Below, one piece after another: positions 15,854-23,929 of a stretch of DNA of 64,000 bases. The translations under genes were made by a program, and so were the position numbers. Under the pieces are notes generated by a model. The model was not told where the DNA came from. It ran no database searches and saw only the letters and a program-made list of their open reading frames with translations. The stretch lies in assembly GCF_041020765.1 (NCBI RefSeq), contig NZ_JBEUEJ010000001.1. One strand, written 5' to 3'. The stretch is from Kineococcus terrestris (GTDB lineage: Bacteria; Actinomycetota; Actinomycetes; Actinomycetales; Kineococcaceae). The first letter of the stretch is position 1. Every line of letters starts with the position of its first letter.

Positions 15854-17067
15854 GCACCACCGCACCGGCCGCGCAGCCGGCGCAGGCCCCGCCGCAGCGG
15901 CGGCGCCGGCGCACCGGCGGCGGCTGGCTGGTGACGGCCTGCGCCGTCCTGGCCGCCCTCGTCGTCGGCGCCCTGCTCATCGCCGTGGGCGACGAGCGCA
16001 CCCGCGCCGCCGCCGGGTACTTCTTCTCCTACCCGTGGGACACGTTCACCGAGGCCTGGTACGCCGTCCGCGACGCCTACCTCGCGCTGTTCCAGGGCGC
16101 CGTCTACAGCCCGAACCTGTCCGGGCGCGGGGCGCTCGGGCCGATCTCGGAGACCCTCGTCAACGCGACCCCGCTGGTCCTCGCCGGGCTCGGGGTCGCG
16201 CTGTCCTTCCGGGTGGGGCTGTTCAACATCGGCGCGCAGGGGCAGATCGTGCTCGGCGCGATCGTCGCCGCCTGGGTCGGGTTCACCTGGCAGCTGCCCG
16301 TGGGCCTGCACCTGCTGGTCGCGGTCCTCGGCGGCCTGCTCGGCGGGACGCTGTGGGGCGGGATCGTCGGCTGGCTCAAGGCCCGCACCGGCGCCCACGA
16401 GGTCATCACGACGATCATGCTGAACTACGTCGCGCTGAACCTGCTGAACTTCCTGCTCACCCAGCGCGGCTTCCAGCGCCCGCCCTACGGGCAGGCCATC
16501 TCCGAGGCCGTCGCCGACACGGCCCGGCTGCCGCTGCTGCTCGGCTCCCCGCTGCGCGTGCACCTGGGCCTGCTCCTGGCCCTGCTGGCCGCGGTCGCCG
16601 TGTGGTGGCTGTTCAGCCGCTCCCGCCTCGGGTTCCGGCTGCGCGCCGTCGGCGCCAACCCCGACGCCGCCCGCACCGCGGGCATGGACGTCGGGCGGCT
16701 GCAGGTCGTCGCGATGGGCCTGGCCGGCGGCCTGGCCGGGCTGGCCGGCGCCTCGCAGGTCCTCGGCGTCACCGGCAGCGTCACCGGCAGCGTCGCCGGG
16801 ACCATCGGCTTCGACGCCATCACCGTCGCCCTGCTGGGGCGCAACAACCCGTACGGCGTCATCGCCGCCGGCCTGCTGTTCGGCGGCCTGCGCGCGGGAG
16901 GGGTGCAGATGCAGGCGTCCACGGGCGTGCCCGTCGACCTCGTCGGGGTCCTGCAGGCGATGATCGTGCTGTTCATCGCCGCGCCCGCGCTGATCCGCGC
17001 GGTGTTCCGCATCCGCGCCGGCGGCTCCGGCGTCGGCAGCGAGCTGGCCGGGGGGTGGACGCGGTGA
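15850..17067 (+). CDS. Nucleoside ABC transporter permease 1
   Basis: A 405-residue permease of the BPD_transp_2 family (RbsC/NupB-like) with about 9-10 membrane helices after a basic N-terminus (QRRRRRTGGGW). Family features are FNIGAQGQIVLGAI near residue 125, the EVITTIMLNYVALNLLNF segment near 185 and GANPDAARTAGMD, the loop that contacts the ATPase, near 270. The GTG start overlaps the ATPase stop. Confidence 0.92.
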   Translation: MSTTAPAAQPAQAPPQRRRRRTGGGWLVTACAVLAALVVGALLIAVGDERTRAAAGYFFSYPWDTFTEAWYAVRDAYLALFQGAVYSPNLSGRGALGPISETLVNATPLVLAGLGVALSFRVGLFNIGAQGQIVLGAIVAAWVGFTWQLPVGLHLLVAVLGGLLGGTLWGGIVGWLKARTGAHEVITTIMLNYVALNLLNFLLTQRGFQRPPYGQAISEAVADTARLPLLLGSPLRVHLGLLLALLAAVAVWWLFSRSRLGFRLRAVGANPDAARTAGMDVGRLQVVAMGLAGGLAGLAGASQVLGVTGSVTGSVAGTIGFDAITVALLGRNNPYGVIAAGLLFGGLRAGGVQMQASTGVPVDLVGVLQAMIVLFIAAPALIRAVFRIRAGGSGVGSELAGGWTR

Positions 17068-18371
17068 GCGCCGCCGCACCCGAGGCCCGCCCCGAGGCCG
17101 TCGTCGTCCACGACGTCGTCGAGCCCGTCGTCGGCCTGCGCACCCGCGTCGTCACCGGCGCCGTCCTCGTCGTCGTCGGTCTCGTCACCGTCCTCGGCTG
17201 GGGGCTGGGGTCCGGCAGCGGCGACGCCACGTTCCGCTTCGGCGGCGGCGCGGCGGTCGCGCTGCCCGACCTCACCGTGCCGGGCGTCGTCACCCCCGTG
17301 CTGCTGGGCGCCGTCGTCGTCGCGCTGGGGCTGTGGCAGCTGGCCCGCGGGTTCCGCGCCAGGCGGACCCCGGTGCTCATCGCCGTCACCCTGTTCTGCT
17401 TCGTCGTGGCGTTCCTGTGCTGGGCGATGAGCGGCGGCGACCGCGGCGGCGGCTCCCTGGACGTCGTGCAGCTGCTGCAGTCCACGGTGTTCCTGGCCAC
17501 CCCGCTCATCCTCGGGGCGATGGCCGGGGTGCTGGGCGAGCGCAGCGGCGTCGTCAACGTCGCCATCGAGGGGCAGATGCTCACCGGCGCGTTCGCCGGG
17601 GCGCTCGTCGGCTCGCTGGCCGGGCTGGCCTCCGGGATCGTCGGCGCCGTGGTGTCCGGCATGCTCGTCGGCGCGCTGCTGGCGGTGTTCGCCATCCGCT
17701 ACCGCGTCAACCAGGTCATCCTCGGCGTCGTCCTCAACGCCGCCGCCCTCGGGTTCACCGGCTGGGCCTACAAGGCCGTCATGCAGACCGACACCGCCCG
17801 GTACAACTCCCCGGGCGTCCTGCAGCGCCTGCCCGTGCCCGTGCTCAGCGACGTCCCGGTCATCGGGCCGCTGCTGTTCGACGCGAACATCGTCGTCTAC
17901 GTCATGTACGTGGTGATCATCGCGCTGCAGGTGGTGCTGTTCCGCACCCGCTGGGGGCTGCGCACCCGCGCCGTCGGCGAGCACCCCAAGGCCGCCGCCA
18001 CCCTCGGCATCGGCGTGCAGCGCGTGCGCTACACCAACGTCGTCGTCGCCGGCGGCATGGCCGGGCTGGCCGGGGCGTACCTGTCGATCGGCACCATCGG
18101 CCCCTTCACCGAGAACATGTCCGCCGGCAAGGGGTTCATCGCCCTGGCCGCCGTCATCTTCGGGCGCTGGAGCCCCAAGGGCGCCCTCGGCGCGGCCCTG
18201 CTGTTCGGGTTCTTCAACGCCCTGCAGACCCTCGTCGGCATCCTGCCCACGCCGGGGCTGGTGCCCTCCAGCTTCCTGGCGATGCTGCCGTACCTGGCGA
18301 CGATCCTCGCCGTGGCCGGGTTCGTCGGGCGGGTCAGGCCGCCCGCCGCGAGCGGGGAGCCGTACCCGTGA
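17064..18371 (+). CDS. Nucleoside ABC transporter permease 2
   Basis: A 435-residue permease, paralogous to its upstream neighbour. NVAIEGQMLTGAFAGAL near residue 170 and GEHPKAAATLGIG near 305 are the matching signatures. It is longer than usual because of two extra N-terminal helices (residues ~25-45 and ~70-90). GTG 17064 makes a GTGA overlap with permease 1; GTG 17055 is possible. Its stop overlaps cdd, tying import to deamination. Confidence 0.92.
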   Translation: MSAAAPEARPEAVVVHDVVEPVVGLRTRVVTGAVLVVVGLVTVLGWGLGSGSGDATFRFGGGAAVALPDLTVPGVVTPVLLGAVVVALGLWQLARGFRARRTPVLIAVTLFCFVVAFLCWAMSGGDRGGGSLDVVQLLQSTVFLATPLILGAMAGVLGERSGVVNVAIEGQMLTGAFAGALVGSLAGLASGIVGAVVSGMLVGALLAVFAIRYRVNQVILGVVLNAAALGFTGWAYKAVMQTDTARYNSPGVLQRLPVPVLSDVPVIGPLLFDANIVVYVMYVVIIALQVVLFRTRWGLRTRAVGEHPKAAATLGIGVQRVRYTNVVVAGGMAGLAGAYLSIGTIGPFTENMSAGKGFIALAAVIFGRWSPKGALGAALLFGFFNALQTLVGILPTPGLVPSSFLAMLPYLATILAVAGFVGRVRPPAASGEPYP

Positions 18372-18793
18372 CCGGCGCCGGGCACGTGGACGTCCCCGAC
18401 TTCGGGGCGCTGCGCGCGGCGGCCCGCGAGGCCCTCGCGCACGCCTACGCGCCCTACTCGCGCTTCCCCGTGGGCGCGGCCGCGCTCGTCGACGACGGCC
18501 GCGTGGTCACCGGCTGCAACGTCGAGAACGCCTCCTACGGCGTCACGCTGTGCGCCGAGTGCACCCTCGTCGGGCAGCTGCGGATGAGCGGCGGCGGTCG
18601 CCTGGTCGCGTTCGCCTGCGTCGACGGCGCCGGCGGCGTCCTCATGCCGTGCGGGCGCTGCCGGCAGCTGCTGTGGGAGTTCGGCGGCCCCGACCTGCTC
18701 GTCGACACCCCCCGGGGCGTGCGCCCCATGACCGACGTGCTGCCCGACGCCTTCGGGCCCGACGACCTCACCGACCCCTCCCGGAAGGCCTGA
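18368..18793 (+). CDS. cdd: Cytidine deaminase
   Basis: A 141-residue homotetrameric-type cytidine deaminase. The catalytic CNVENASYGVTLCAECT has the first zinc cysteine and the catalytic glutamate (CAE), and MPCGRCRQLL supplies the other two zinc cysteines. YAPYSRFPVGAAAL near residue 20 is the N-terminal signature. It turns cytidine and deoxycytidine into uridine and deoxyuridine. Coupled to the transporter by a 4-base overlap and followed after 7 bases by deoA, so imported pyrimidine nucleosides go straight into salvage. Confidence 0.96.
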   Translation: MTGAGHVDVPDFGALRAAAREALAHAYAPYSRFPVGAAALVDDGRVVTGCNVENASYGVTLCAECTLVGQLRMSGGGRLVAFACVDGAGGVLMPCGRCRQLLWEFGGPDLLVDTPRGVRPMTDVLPDAFGPDDLTDPSRKA

Positions 18794-18800
18794 ACCCGCC

Positions 18801-20102
18801 GTGACGTCCCCGACCCCCGCGCCGCAGCGCTTCGCCGCCGTCGACGTCATCCGCACCAAGCGCGACCGCGGCGAGCTGAGCGCCGACCAGATCGACTGGG
18901 TCGTCGACGCCTACACGCGCGGCGAGGTCGCCGAGGAGCAGATGTCGGCGCTGGCCATGGCCGTCCTGCTCAACGGGATGACCCGCGCCGAGGTCAGCTG
19001 GTGGACGTCCGCGATGATCGCCAGCGGCGCGCGCCTGGACTTCACCGACCTGCCCCGCCCCAGCGTCGACAAGCACTCCACCGGCGGCGTGGGGGACAAG
19101 ACCACCCTGCCGCTGGCACCGCTGGTCGCCGCCTGCGGCGCGGCCGTCCCGCAGCTGTCCGGCCGCGGTCTCGGGCACACCGGCGGCACCCTGGACAAGC
19201 TGGAGGCCGTCCCCGGCTGGCGGGCGTCGCTGAGCCTGGAGGAGGTGCGCCGCCAGCTCGTCGAGGTCGGCGCCGTCATCTGCGCCGCCACGGGCGACCT
19301 CGCCCCCGCCGACAAGAAGCTGTACGCGCTGCGCGACGTCACCGGCACCGTCGAGGCCGTCCCGCTCATCGCCAGCTCCATCATGAGCAAGAAGATCGCC
19401 GAGGGCACCAGCGCGCTCGTCCTCGACGTCAAGACCGGCTCCGGCGCCTTCATGAAGGACCTGGAGCTCTCGCGGGAGCTGGCCCGGACCATGGTCGACC
19501 TGGGCACAGACGCGGGCGTGCGCACCACCGCCGTCATCACCGACATGTCCACCCCGCTGGGCCGCACCGCCGGCAACGCGCTGGAGGTGCGCGAGTCCGT
19601 CGAGGTCCTCGCCGGCGGCGGGCCCGCCGACCTGGTGGAGGTCACCCTCGTGCTGGCCCGGGAGATGCTCGCCTCCGTCGGCCTGGACGCCGTGGACCCG
19701 GCCGACGCGCTGGCCGACGGGCGCGCCATGGACGCCTGGCGGCGGATGATCGCCGCGCAGGGCGGGGACCCGGACGCGCCCCTGCCCACCGCCCGGCACA
19801 CCCACGACGTCGTCGCCGACGCCGACGGCTACCTCGACGTCGACGCGATGGCCGTCGGGGTCGCGGCCTGGCGGCTGGGGGCCGGGCGCTCGCGCCGCGA
19901 GGAGGCCGTGCAGGCCGGCGCCGGCGTCGAGCTGCACGCCGTGCGCGGGGACCGCGTGCGCGCCGGGCAGCGGCTGCTCACCCTGCACACCGACACCCCC
20001 GAGCGCTTCGAGTGGGCGCTGCAGGCGCTGGAGGGCGGGCTGCCCGTCACCGCCGGGGCCCCCGCCGTCCCACCGCTGGTGCACGAGCGGATCTCGTCCT
20101 GA
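18801..20102 (+). CDS. deoA: Thymidine/pyrimidine-nucleoside phosphorylase
   Basis: A 433-residue enzyme of the class that cleaves thymidine and deoxyuridine with phosphate. DVIRTKRDRGELS opens the all-helical domain, KHSTGGVGDKTTLPLAPLVA is the phosphate and pyrimidine site near residue 85, and LDVKTGSGAFMKD is near 210. The C-terminal barrel-sandwich domain begins near residue 345. GTG start, 7 bases after cdd, ended by a perfect hairpin. The product deoxyribose-1-phosphate would need a phosphomutase (a candidate lies at 29139) and DeoC; no deoC is in the window. Confidence 0.96.
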   Translation: MTSPTPAPQRFAAVDVIRTKRDRGELSADQIDWVVDAYTRGEVAEEQMSALAMAVLLNGMTRAEVSWWTSAMIASGARLDFTDLPRPSVDKHSTGGVGDKTTLPLAPLVAACGAAVPQLSGRGLGHTGGTLDKLEAVPGWRASLSLEEVRRQLVEVGAVICAATGDLAPADKKLYALRDVTGTVEAVPLIASSIMSKKIAEGTSALVLDVKTGSGAFMKDLELSRELARTMVDLGTDAGVRTTAVITDMSTPLGRTAGNALEVRESVEVLAGGGPADLVEVTLVLAREMLASVGLDAVDPADALADGRAMDAWRRMIAAQGGDPDAPLPTARHTHDVVADADGYLDVDAMAVGVAAWRLGAGRSRREEAVQAGAGVELHAVRGDRVRAGQRLLTLHTDTPERFEWALQALEGGLPVTAGAPAVPPLVHERISS

Positions 20103-20107
20103 CGCGG

Positions 20108-20139
20108 CACCGCCGCCCCCGCGGGCGGGGGCGGCGGTG
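20108..20139. terminator. Bidirectional terminator between deoA and a convergent gene
   Basis: Perfect 15-base arms CACCGCCGCCCCCGC and GCGGGGGCGGCGGTG with a 2-base centre, 5 bases after the deoA stop and 14 before the stop of the opposing gene. Confidence 0.8.
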
Positions 20140-20153
20140 GTGGTCCGGCGGTC

Positions 20154-20729
20154 TCAGGGCAGGAAGCGGCCCAGGACGCCCTTGACGGTGGCGCCCGCCC
20201 GGTAGGACTGGACCAGGGCCGCGTTGCAGACGATGTTGCCGCCCGCCAGGACGGGGACCGCGAACTGCACGACCCGCTGGCGCTCCTGCCAGCGCGCCAC
20301 CTCCGGCGGCGTGGCCGAGGACGGGCGCGTCGCGTCGTGCACGTCGACGGTCTCCCCGCGCCCGGCGGCCTCCTCCGCGGCCCGCGCGATGCGCGCACCG
20401 GCGTAGGAGGCGTAGGCGGTGGCCGCCGCCCCGGCCAGCACGAAGCCGACCTTCAGCGCGCCGACCGTCCCGTAGCCCTGCTGCAGCGCGATGCGCTGGC
20501 TGCTGGAGCGCGTCAGCTGCGAGCCGGTCAGCAGCACCGCGCCGATGCCGGCCCACTCCACGGGGGCGAACCGCTTCCACGCCGAGCCCGCGACGCGGAC
20601 CTTGTCGAGGCCGTCGCGCAGGTCGCTGCCGGACTTGTTCACCCCGGCGATGCCCATGACGGCCCCGCCGAACCACAGCGCGGAGCCGAGGTCGTGCACG
20701 GCCTGGGTGAGAGTGCGGTCGTCGCTCAC
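20154..20729 (-). CDS. Conserved actinobacterial membrane protein
   Basis: A 191-residue protein with three to four hydrophobic segments, at residues ~15-32, ~58-75, ~90-115 and ~155-172. The GTG start is supported by CGGAGGACACC directly ahead. Segments such as DLGSALWFGGAVMGIAGVNK and GGNIVCNAALVQSYRAG have the look of a conserved family, but I cannot assign a function. It is transcribed alone, convergent with deoA across a shared terminator and divergent from add. Confidence 0.8.
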   Translation of the reverse strand: MSDDRTLTQAVHDLGSALWFGGAVMGIAGVNKSGSDLRDGLDKVRVAGSAWKRFAPVEWAGIGAVLLTGSQLTRSSSQRIALQQGYGTVGALKVGFVLAGAAATAYASYAGARIARAAEEAAGRGETVDVHDATRPSSATPPEVARWQERQRVVQFAVPVLAGGNIVCNAALVQSYRAGATVKGVLGRFLP

Positions 20730-20826
20730 GGTGTCCTCCGGTGATCGGGTGCTCGTCCCCGTCGCCCTACCCCGTGCGGCGCGCCCCACACGCGGGGTCG
20801 GCGCGACGGGTTGGCACGATGGGCCG

Positions 20827-21915
20827 GTGAGCACGCTCGAGCTGATGCGCCGTCTGCCCAAGGTCTCCCTGCACGACCACCTCGACGGGGGCCTGCGCCC
20901 GTCGACGATGGTGGAGATCGCCTCCGCGACCGGTCACGTCCTGCCGACCAGCGACCCCGACGAGCTGGGCGCCTGGTTCTACGAGGCCGCGAACTCCGGG
21001 TCGCTCGTGCGCTACCTGGAGACCTTCGAGCACACCGTCGCCGTCATGCAGGACGCCGAGTCCCTGGCCCGCGTCGCCGAGGAGGCCGTCCTCGACCTGG
21101 CCGCCGACGGCGTCGTGCACGCCGAGCTGCGCTACGCCCCGGAGCAGCACCTGGCCGGCGGCCTGACCCTCGACGAGGTCGTCGTCGCCGTGCAGGAGGG
21201 CATCGACCGCGGCCGGCGCCGGGCCGCGGAGTCCGGCACCCGCATCAGCGCCGGGCAGCTGGTCACCGCCATGCGGCACGCCGACCGCGGACTGGAGATC
21301 GCCGACCTGGCGCTGCGGCACCGCGACGAGGGCGTCCTCGGCTTCGACATCGCCGGCGCCGAGCTGGGCTTCCCGCCCTCGCGGCACGTGGAGGCCTTCG
21401 ACCGCCTGCACGCGGCGAACTTCCCCGTCACCATCCACGCCGGCGAGGCCGACGGCCCCGCGAGCATCGCCGACGCCGTCCACACGTGCGGCGCCCAGCG
21501 GATCGGGCACGGCGTGCGGATCGTCGAGGACATCGAGCCCGGCCGGGGCACCGACCGCTTCGGCATGCCGAACGCCGTCCTCGGCCGCCTGGCCCGCTGG
21601 GTGCGCGACCGCGGCGTCCCGCTGGAGCTGGCGCCCTCCAGCAACGTGCAGACCGGCGCCGCGGAGTCCGTCGAGACGCACCCGGTGACGCTGCTGAAGG
21701 ACCTCGGGTTCAAGGTCACCGTCAACACCGACAACCGGCTGGTCTCGCGCACGTCGCTGTCGCGCGAGTTCGCCCTCCTCGTCGACGGCGCCGGCTGGGG
21801 CGTGGACGACGTGCGCCGCGCCACCCTCACCGCGCTGGAAGCCTCGTTCCTGCCGTACGAGGAGCGGCTCGCGCTGGCCGCCGACGTGGTGCGCCCCGGC
21901 TACGACGCCGTCTGA
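20827..21915 (+). CDS. add: Adenosine deaminase
   Basis: A 362-residue adenosine deaminase turning (deoxy)adenosine into (deoxy)inosine. The zinc ligands SLHDHLDGGLRP are at residues ~15-26; VTIHAGEADGP holds the next histidine and the catalytic glutamate near 207; RIGHGVRI near 228; and FKVTVNTDNRLVS, with the metal/catalytic aspartates, near 300 (TDN instead of the more common TDD). GTG 20827 is the start at the family position; CACGAT ends 6 bases ahead, a leaderless pattern. It completes the cdd-deoA-add salvage set. Confidence 0.95.
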   Translation: MSTLELMRRLPKVSLHDHLDGGLRPSTMVEIASATGHVLPTSDPDELGAWFYEAANSGSLVRYLETFEHTVAVMQDAESLARVAEEAVLDLAADGVVHAELRYAPEQHLAGGLTLDEVVVAVQEGIDRGRRRAAESGTRISAGQLVTAMRHADRGLEIADLALRHRDEGVLGFDIAGAELGFPPSRHVEAFDRLHAANFPVTIHAGEADGPASIADAVHTCGAQRIGHGVRIVEDIEPGRGTDRFGMPNAVLGRLARWVRDRGVPLELAPSSNVQTGAAESVETHPVTLLKDLGFKVTVNTDNRLVSRTSLSREFALLVDGAGWGVDDVRRATLTALEASFLPYEERLALAADVVRPGYDAV

Positions 21916-21942
21916 CACGGGCCGCCGGCCGCCCGGTCCCGG

Positions 21943-22944
21943 TCAGGGCCGGGCGCCGCGGGCGCGCTGGGCGCGCGCGACCGCCTTCCAGCGGCGGGCG
22001 CGCTCGGCGCGCAGGCGGGCGTCGGTGCGGGAGGCGAAGAACTCCCGCTCGCGCTCCAGCCGGCGCAGGCTGACCAGCCGGCGCCCGTCGAGCACGCCCG
22101 CGTCCACGGCCGCCGCGACCGCGCACCCCGGCTCGCCGTCGTGGCGGCAGTCGGCGAAGCGGCAGTCGACCGCGAGGTCCTGCACGTCGGAGAACGCCCG
22201 CTCCAGGCCGTCGTCGAGGTCGCCGACGCCGACGCCGCGCAGGCCGGGGGTGTCCAGCAGCACCAGCCCGCCGCCCAGCGGCACCAGCTCGCGGGTGACG
22301 GTGGTGTGCCGCCCGCGCCCGTCGGCCGCCCGCACGGCGTCGGTGGCCATCACCGGAGCCCCGGCCAAGGCGTTGACCAGCGTCGACTTGCCCGCGCCCG
22401 AGGAGCCCAGCAGCACGACCGTCCCGGTGAGGGCGGCGCGCAGCTCCTCCAGGCCGTCGCCGGTCGCGGCGCTGACCGCGAGGACGTCGACGCCGGGCGC
22501 CGCCGCGGCCAGCGCGGCGAGGCGGGCCGCGGGATCGGCCACGAGGTCCGCCTTGGCGAGCACGAGCAGCGGCCGGGCGCCGGAGGCCCACGCGAGCGCG
22601 ACGAAGCGCTCCACGCGGGCGGGGGTGGTGCGGCTGTCGGGGGCCACGACGACGGCGACGGTGTCGACGTTCGCGGCCAGGGCCTGCTCGTGCGAGGCCC
22701 CGCCGACGCTCGCGCGGGCCAGCAGGGTGCGCCGGGGCAGCAGCCGCACGAGGCGGTCCGCGCGCACGACGGCCCAGTCGCCGGTGACGGGGTCGACGTC
22801 GCGCGCGGTCGCCACCCGCACCTCGCAGCCGGCGGTGGCGACGTCGCAGGCGCCGCGGTGCACGCGGACGACGCGCGCCAGCTCGCCGTCCGGAGGGTCG
22901 GGCTCGGCCGCGGTGCGGCCGAGGTCGTCCAGGGGGTCGCTCAC
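21943..22944 (-). CDS. rsgA: Small ribosomal subunit biogenesis GTPase RsgA
   Basis: A 333-residue circularly permuted GTPase. The G4 motif (LAKADLV) comes before the G1 motif GSSGAGKSTLVN and the G3 motif DTPGLRG, the RsgA order. An N-terminal OB-like domain (residues ~20-75) precedes the GTPase, and the C-terminal zinc knuckle is CRFADCRHDGEPGC. It releases late assembly factors from the 30S subunit. TAGCGT ends 6 bases before the GTG, so a leaderless message is likely. The C-terminus is very basic. Confidence 0.95.
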   Translation of the reverse strand: MSDPLDDLGRTAAEPDPPDGELARVVRVHRGACDVATAGCEVRVATARDVDPVTGDWAVVRADRLVRLLPRRTLLARASVGGASHEQALAANVDTVAVVVAPDSRTTPARVERFVALAWASGARPLLVLAKADLVADPAARLAALAAAAPGVDVLAVSAATGDGLEELRAALTGTVVLLGSSGAGKSTLVNALAGAPVMATDAVRAADGRGRHTTVTRELVPLGGGLVLLDTPGLRGVGVGDLDDGLERAFSDVQDLAVDCRFADCRHDGEPGCAVAAAVDAGVLDGRRLVSLRRLEREREFFASRTDARLRAERARRWKAVARAQRARGARP

Positions 22945-22950
22945 GCGCCG

Positions 22951-22956
22951 ACGCTA
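22951..22956 (-). promoter_or_regulatory. -10 hexamer of rsgA (leaderless)
   Basis: TAGCGT on the minus strand, 6 bases before the GTG start. Confidence 0.45.
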
Positions 22957-23023
22957 GGCCGCCGCCCGTGCGCCCCTCCACGCCTTTTCCGGCCCCCGGC
23001 CGCCTCCCGCCTTCCGTCCACCG

Positions 23024-23058
23024 CCGTGATCCCGCTGGGTCTCCCAGCAAGACCACGG
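23024..23058. repeat. Palindromic element A
   Basis: Arms CCGTGATCCCGCTGGG (23024-23039) and CCCAGCAAGACCACGG (43-58 of the same hundred) pair at 13 of 16 positions around TCT. It shares the CCGTGATC/CACGG ends with the next element. Confidence 0.55.
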
Positions 23059-23074
23059 CAGGGGCCGATCAGTG

Positions 23075-23114
23075 GTGATCACGGACGGGTGAGCGCCCCA
23101 CCGTCCGTGATCAC
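23075..23114. repeat. GTGATCACGG palindromic repeat, copy 1
   Basis: Perfect 14-base arms GTGATCACGGACGG and CCGTCCGTGATCAC with a 12-base loop containing TGAGCGC. Each arm itself contains the palindrome GTGATCAC. It lies just downstream of the shorter aldehyde-dehydrogenase-like gene, so it can act as its terminator. A near copy is at 29060-29103. Confidence 0.7.
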
Positions 23115-23131
23115 GGCGGGGGAGGGGCGGG

Positions 23132-23929
23132 TCAGGCGGTGTCGGGCAGGTCGGGGCCGGTGCGGAAGGGGCGCACGCGCTCGGCGTCCGGCAGGTCCTC
23201 GGGGCGCCGGCGGTCGGTGGCGTCCGCGGCCGCCGCGTCCCCGGTCTCCTCCGGCAGCCGCTCCTCGGCGGGGACCTCGTCGTGCAGGGCGACGACGGGG
23301 CAGCCGGCCGCGGCGGCGGCCGTGCGGTAGGCGGCCGCGTCGCCCGGGTCGGCCCAGCGCACGTCGACCAGCTCGACGGCCGCGGCGAGCTCGCGGGGGG
23401 CGGCGCGGGCCGTGTCGACGGCGCCGAGCAGTCCGGGGGAGACCTCCTCGGCGACCGCCCGCACGAGCGCGTCGGCGGCCGTGCCGGTGCCCGCCGGGCG
23501 CACGAGGACGGCGCCGGCGCCGGCGGCCAGCACCGGGGCGACGGCGCGCACGGGGGCGAGCAGGACGTCGCCGTGCGGTACGACGACGCCGACGACGGCG
23601 GCCGGTCCGGGGCGCCCGACGCCCAGCAGGTGCAGCTTGTCGGCCCAGCCGGCCCAGCGGACCAGCTCGTCCAGCGCCGCGTCGACCGCCCCGAGCGCCT
23701 CGGACACGCGCGCGCCCTGCTGGCGGCGCACCTCGTCGACGAGCTCGGCGCGGCGCTGCTCCAGCGCGGCGGCCACCGCGAGCAGGGCCCGCCCGCGGCG
23801 CACGGGCGCGGTGGCCCGCCAGGCGCGCGCGGCCCGCAGCGCCGCCCCGGCGGCCAGCAGCAGCTCCTGCCCGTCGCCGGCCGACGGGCGCACCAGCGGG
23901 ACGGGGACCCGGCCCCGCGCCCCGCTCAC
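23132..23929 (-). CDS. Aldehyde-dehydrogenase-like protein, short, catalytically incomplete
   Basis: A 265-residue protein resembling only the N-terminal coenzyme-binding part of aldehyde dehydrogenases: the helical start (AARAWRATAPVRRGRALLA), then RWAGWADKLHLLG and VVGVVVPHGDVLL, the equivalent of the PxG.. strand. No catalytic cysteine segment is present and the protein ends in an acidic, Arg-rich tail. Its GTG start overlaps the stop of the longer ALDH-like gene. Tandem ALDH genes of this kind, with the GWADK motif, are typically linked to deoC in actinobacteria; no deoC is visible. It may be a non-catalytic partner of the upstream protein. No frameshift extension is seen downstream. Confidence 0.75.
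   Translation of the reverse strand: MSGARGRVPVPLVRPSAGDGQELLLAAGAALRAARAWRATAPVRRGRALLAVAAALEQRRAELVDEVRRQQGARVSEALGAVDAALDELVRWAGWADKLHLLGVGRPGPAAVVGVVVPHGDVLLAPVRAVAPVLAAGAGAVLVRPAGTGTAADALVRAVAEEVSPGLLGAVDTARAAPRELAAAVELVDVRWADPGDAAAYRTAAAAAGCPVVALHDEVPAEERLPEETGDAAAADATDRRRPEDLPDAERVRPFRTGPDLPDTA

Noticed and set aside
23132..23929. Short ALDH-like gene as a frameshifted remnant of a full-length enzyme
   Set aside because: No ALDH C-terminal sequence is found in any frame between its stop and rsgA; it ends cleanly before a hairpin, so it is a short protein and not a broken one.
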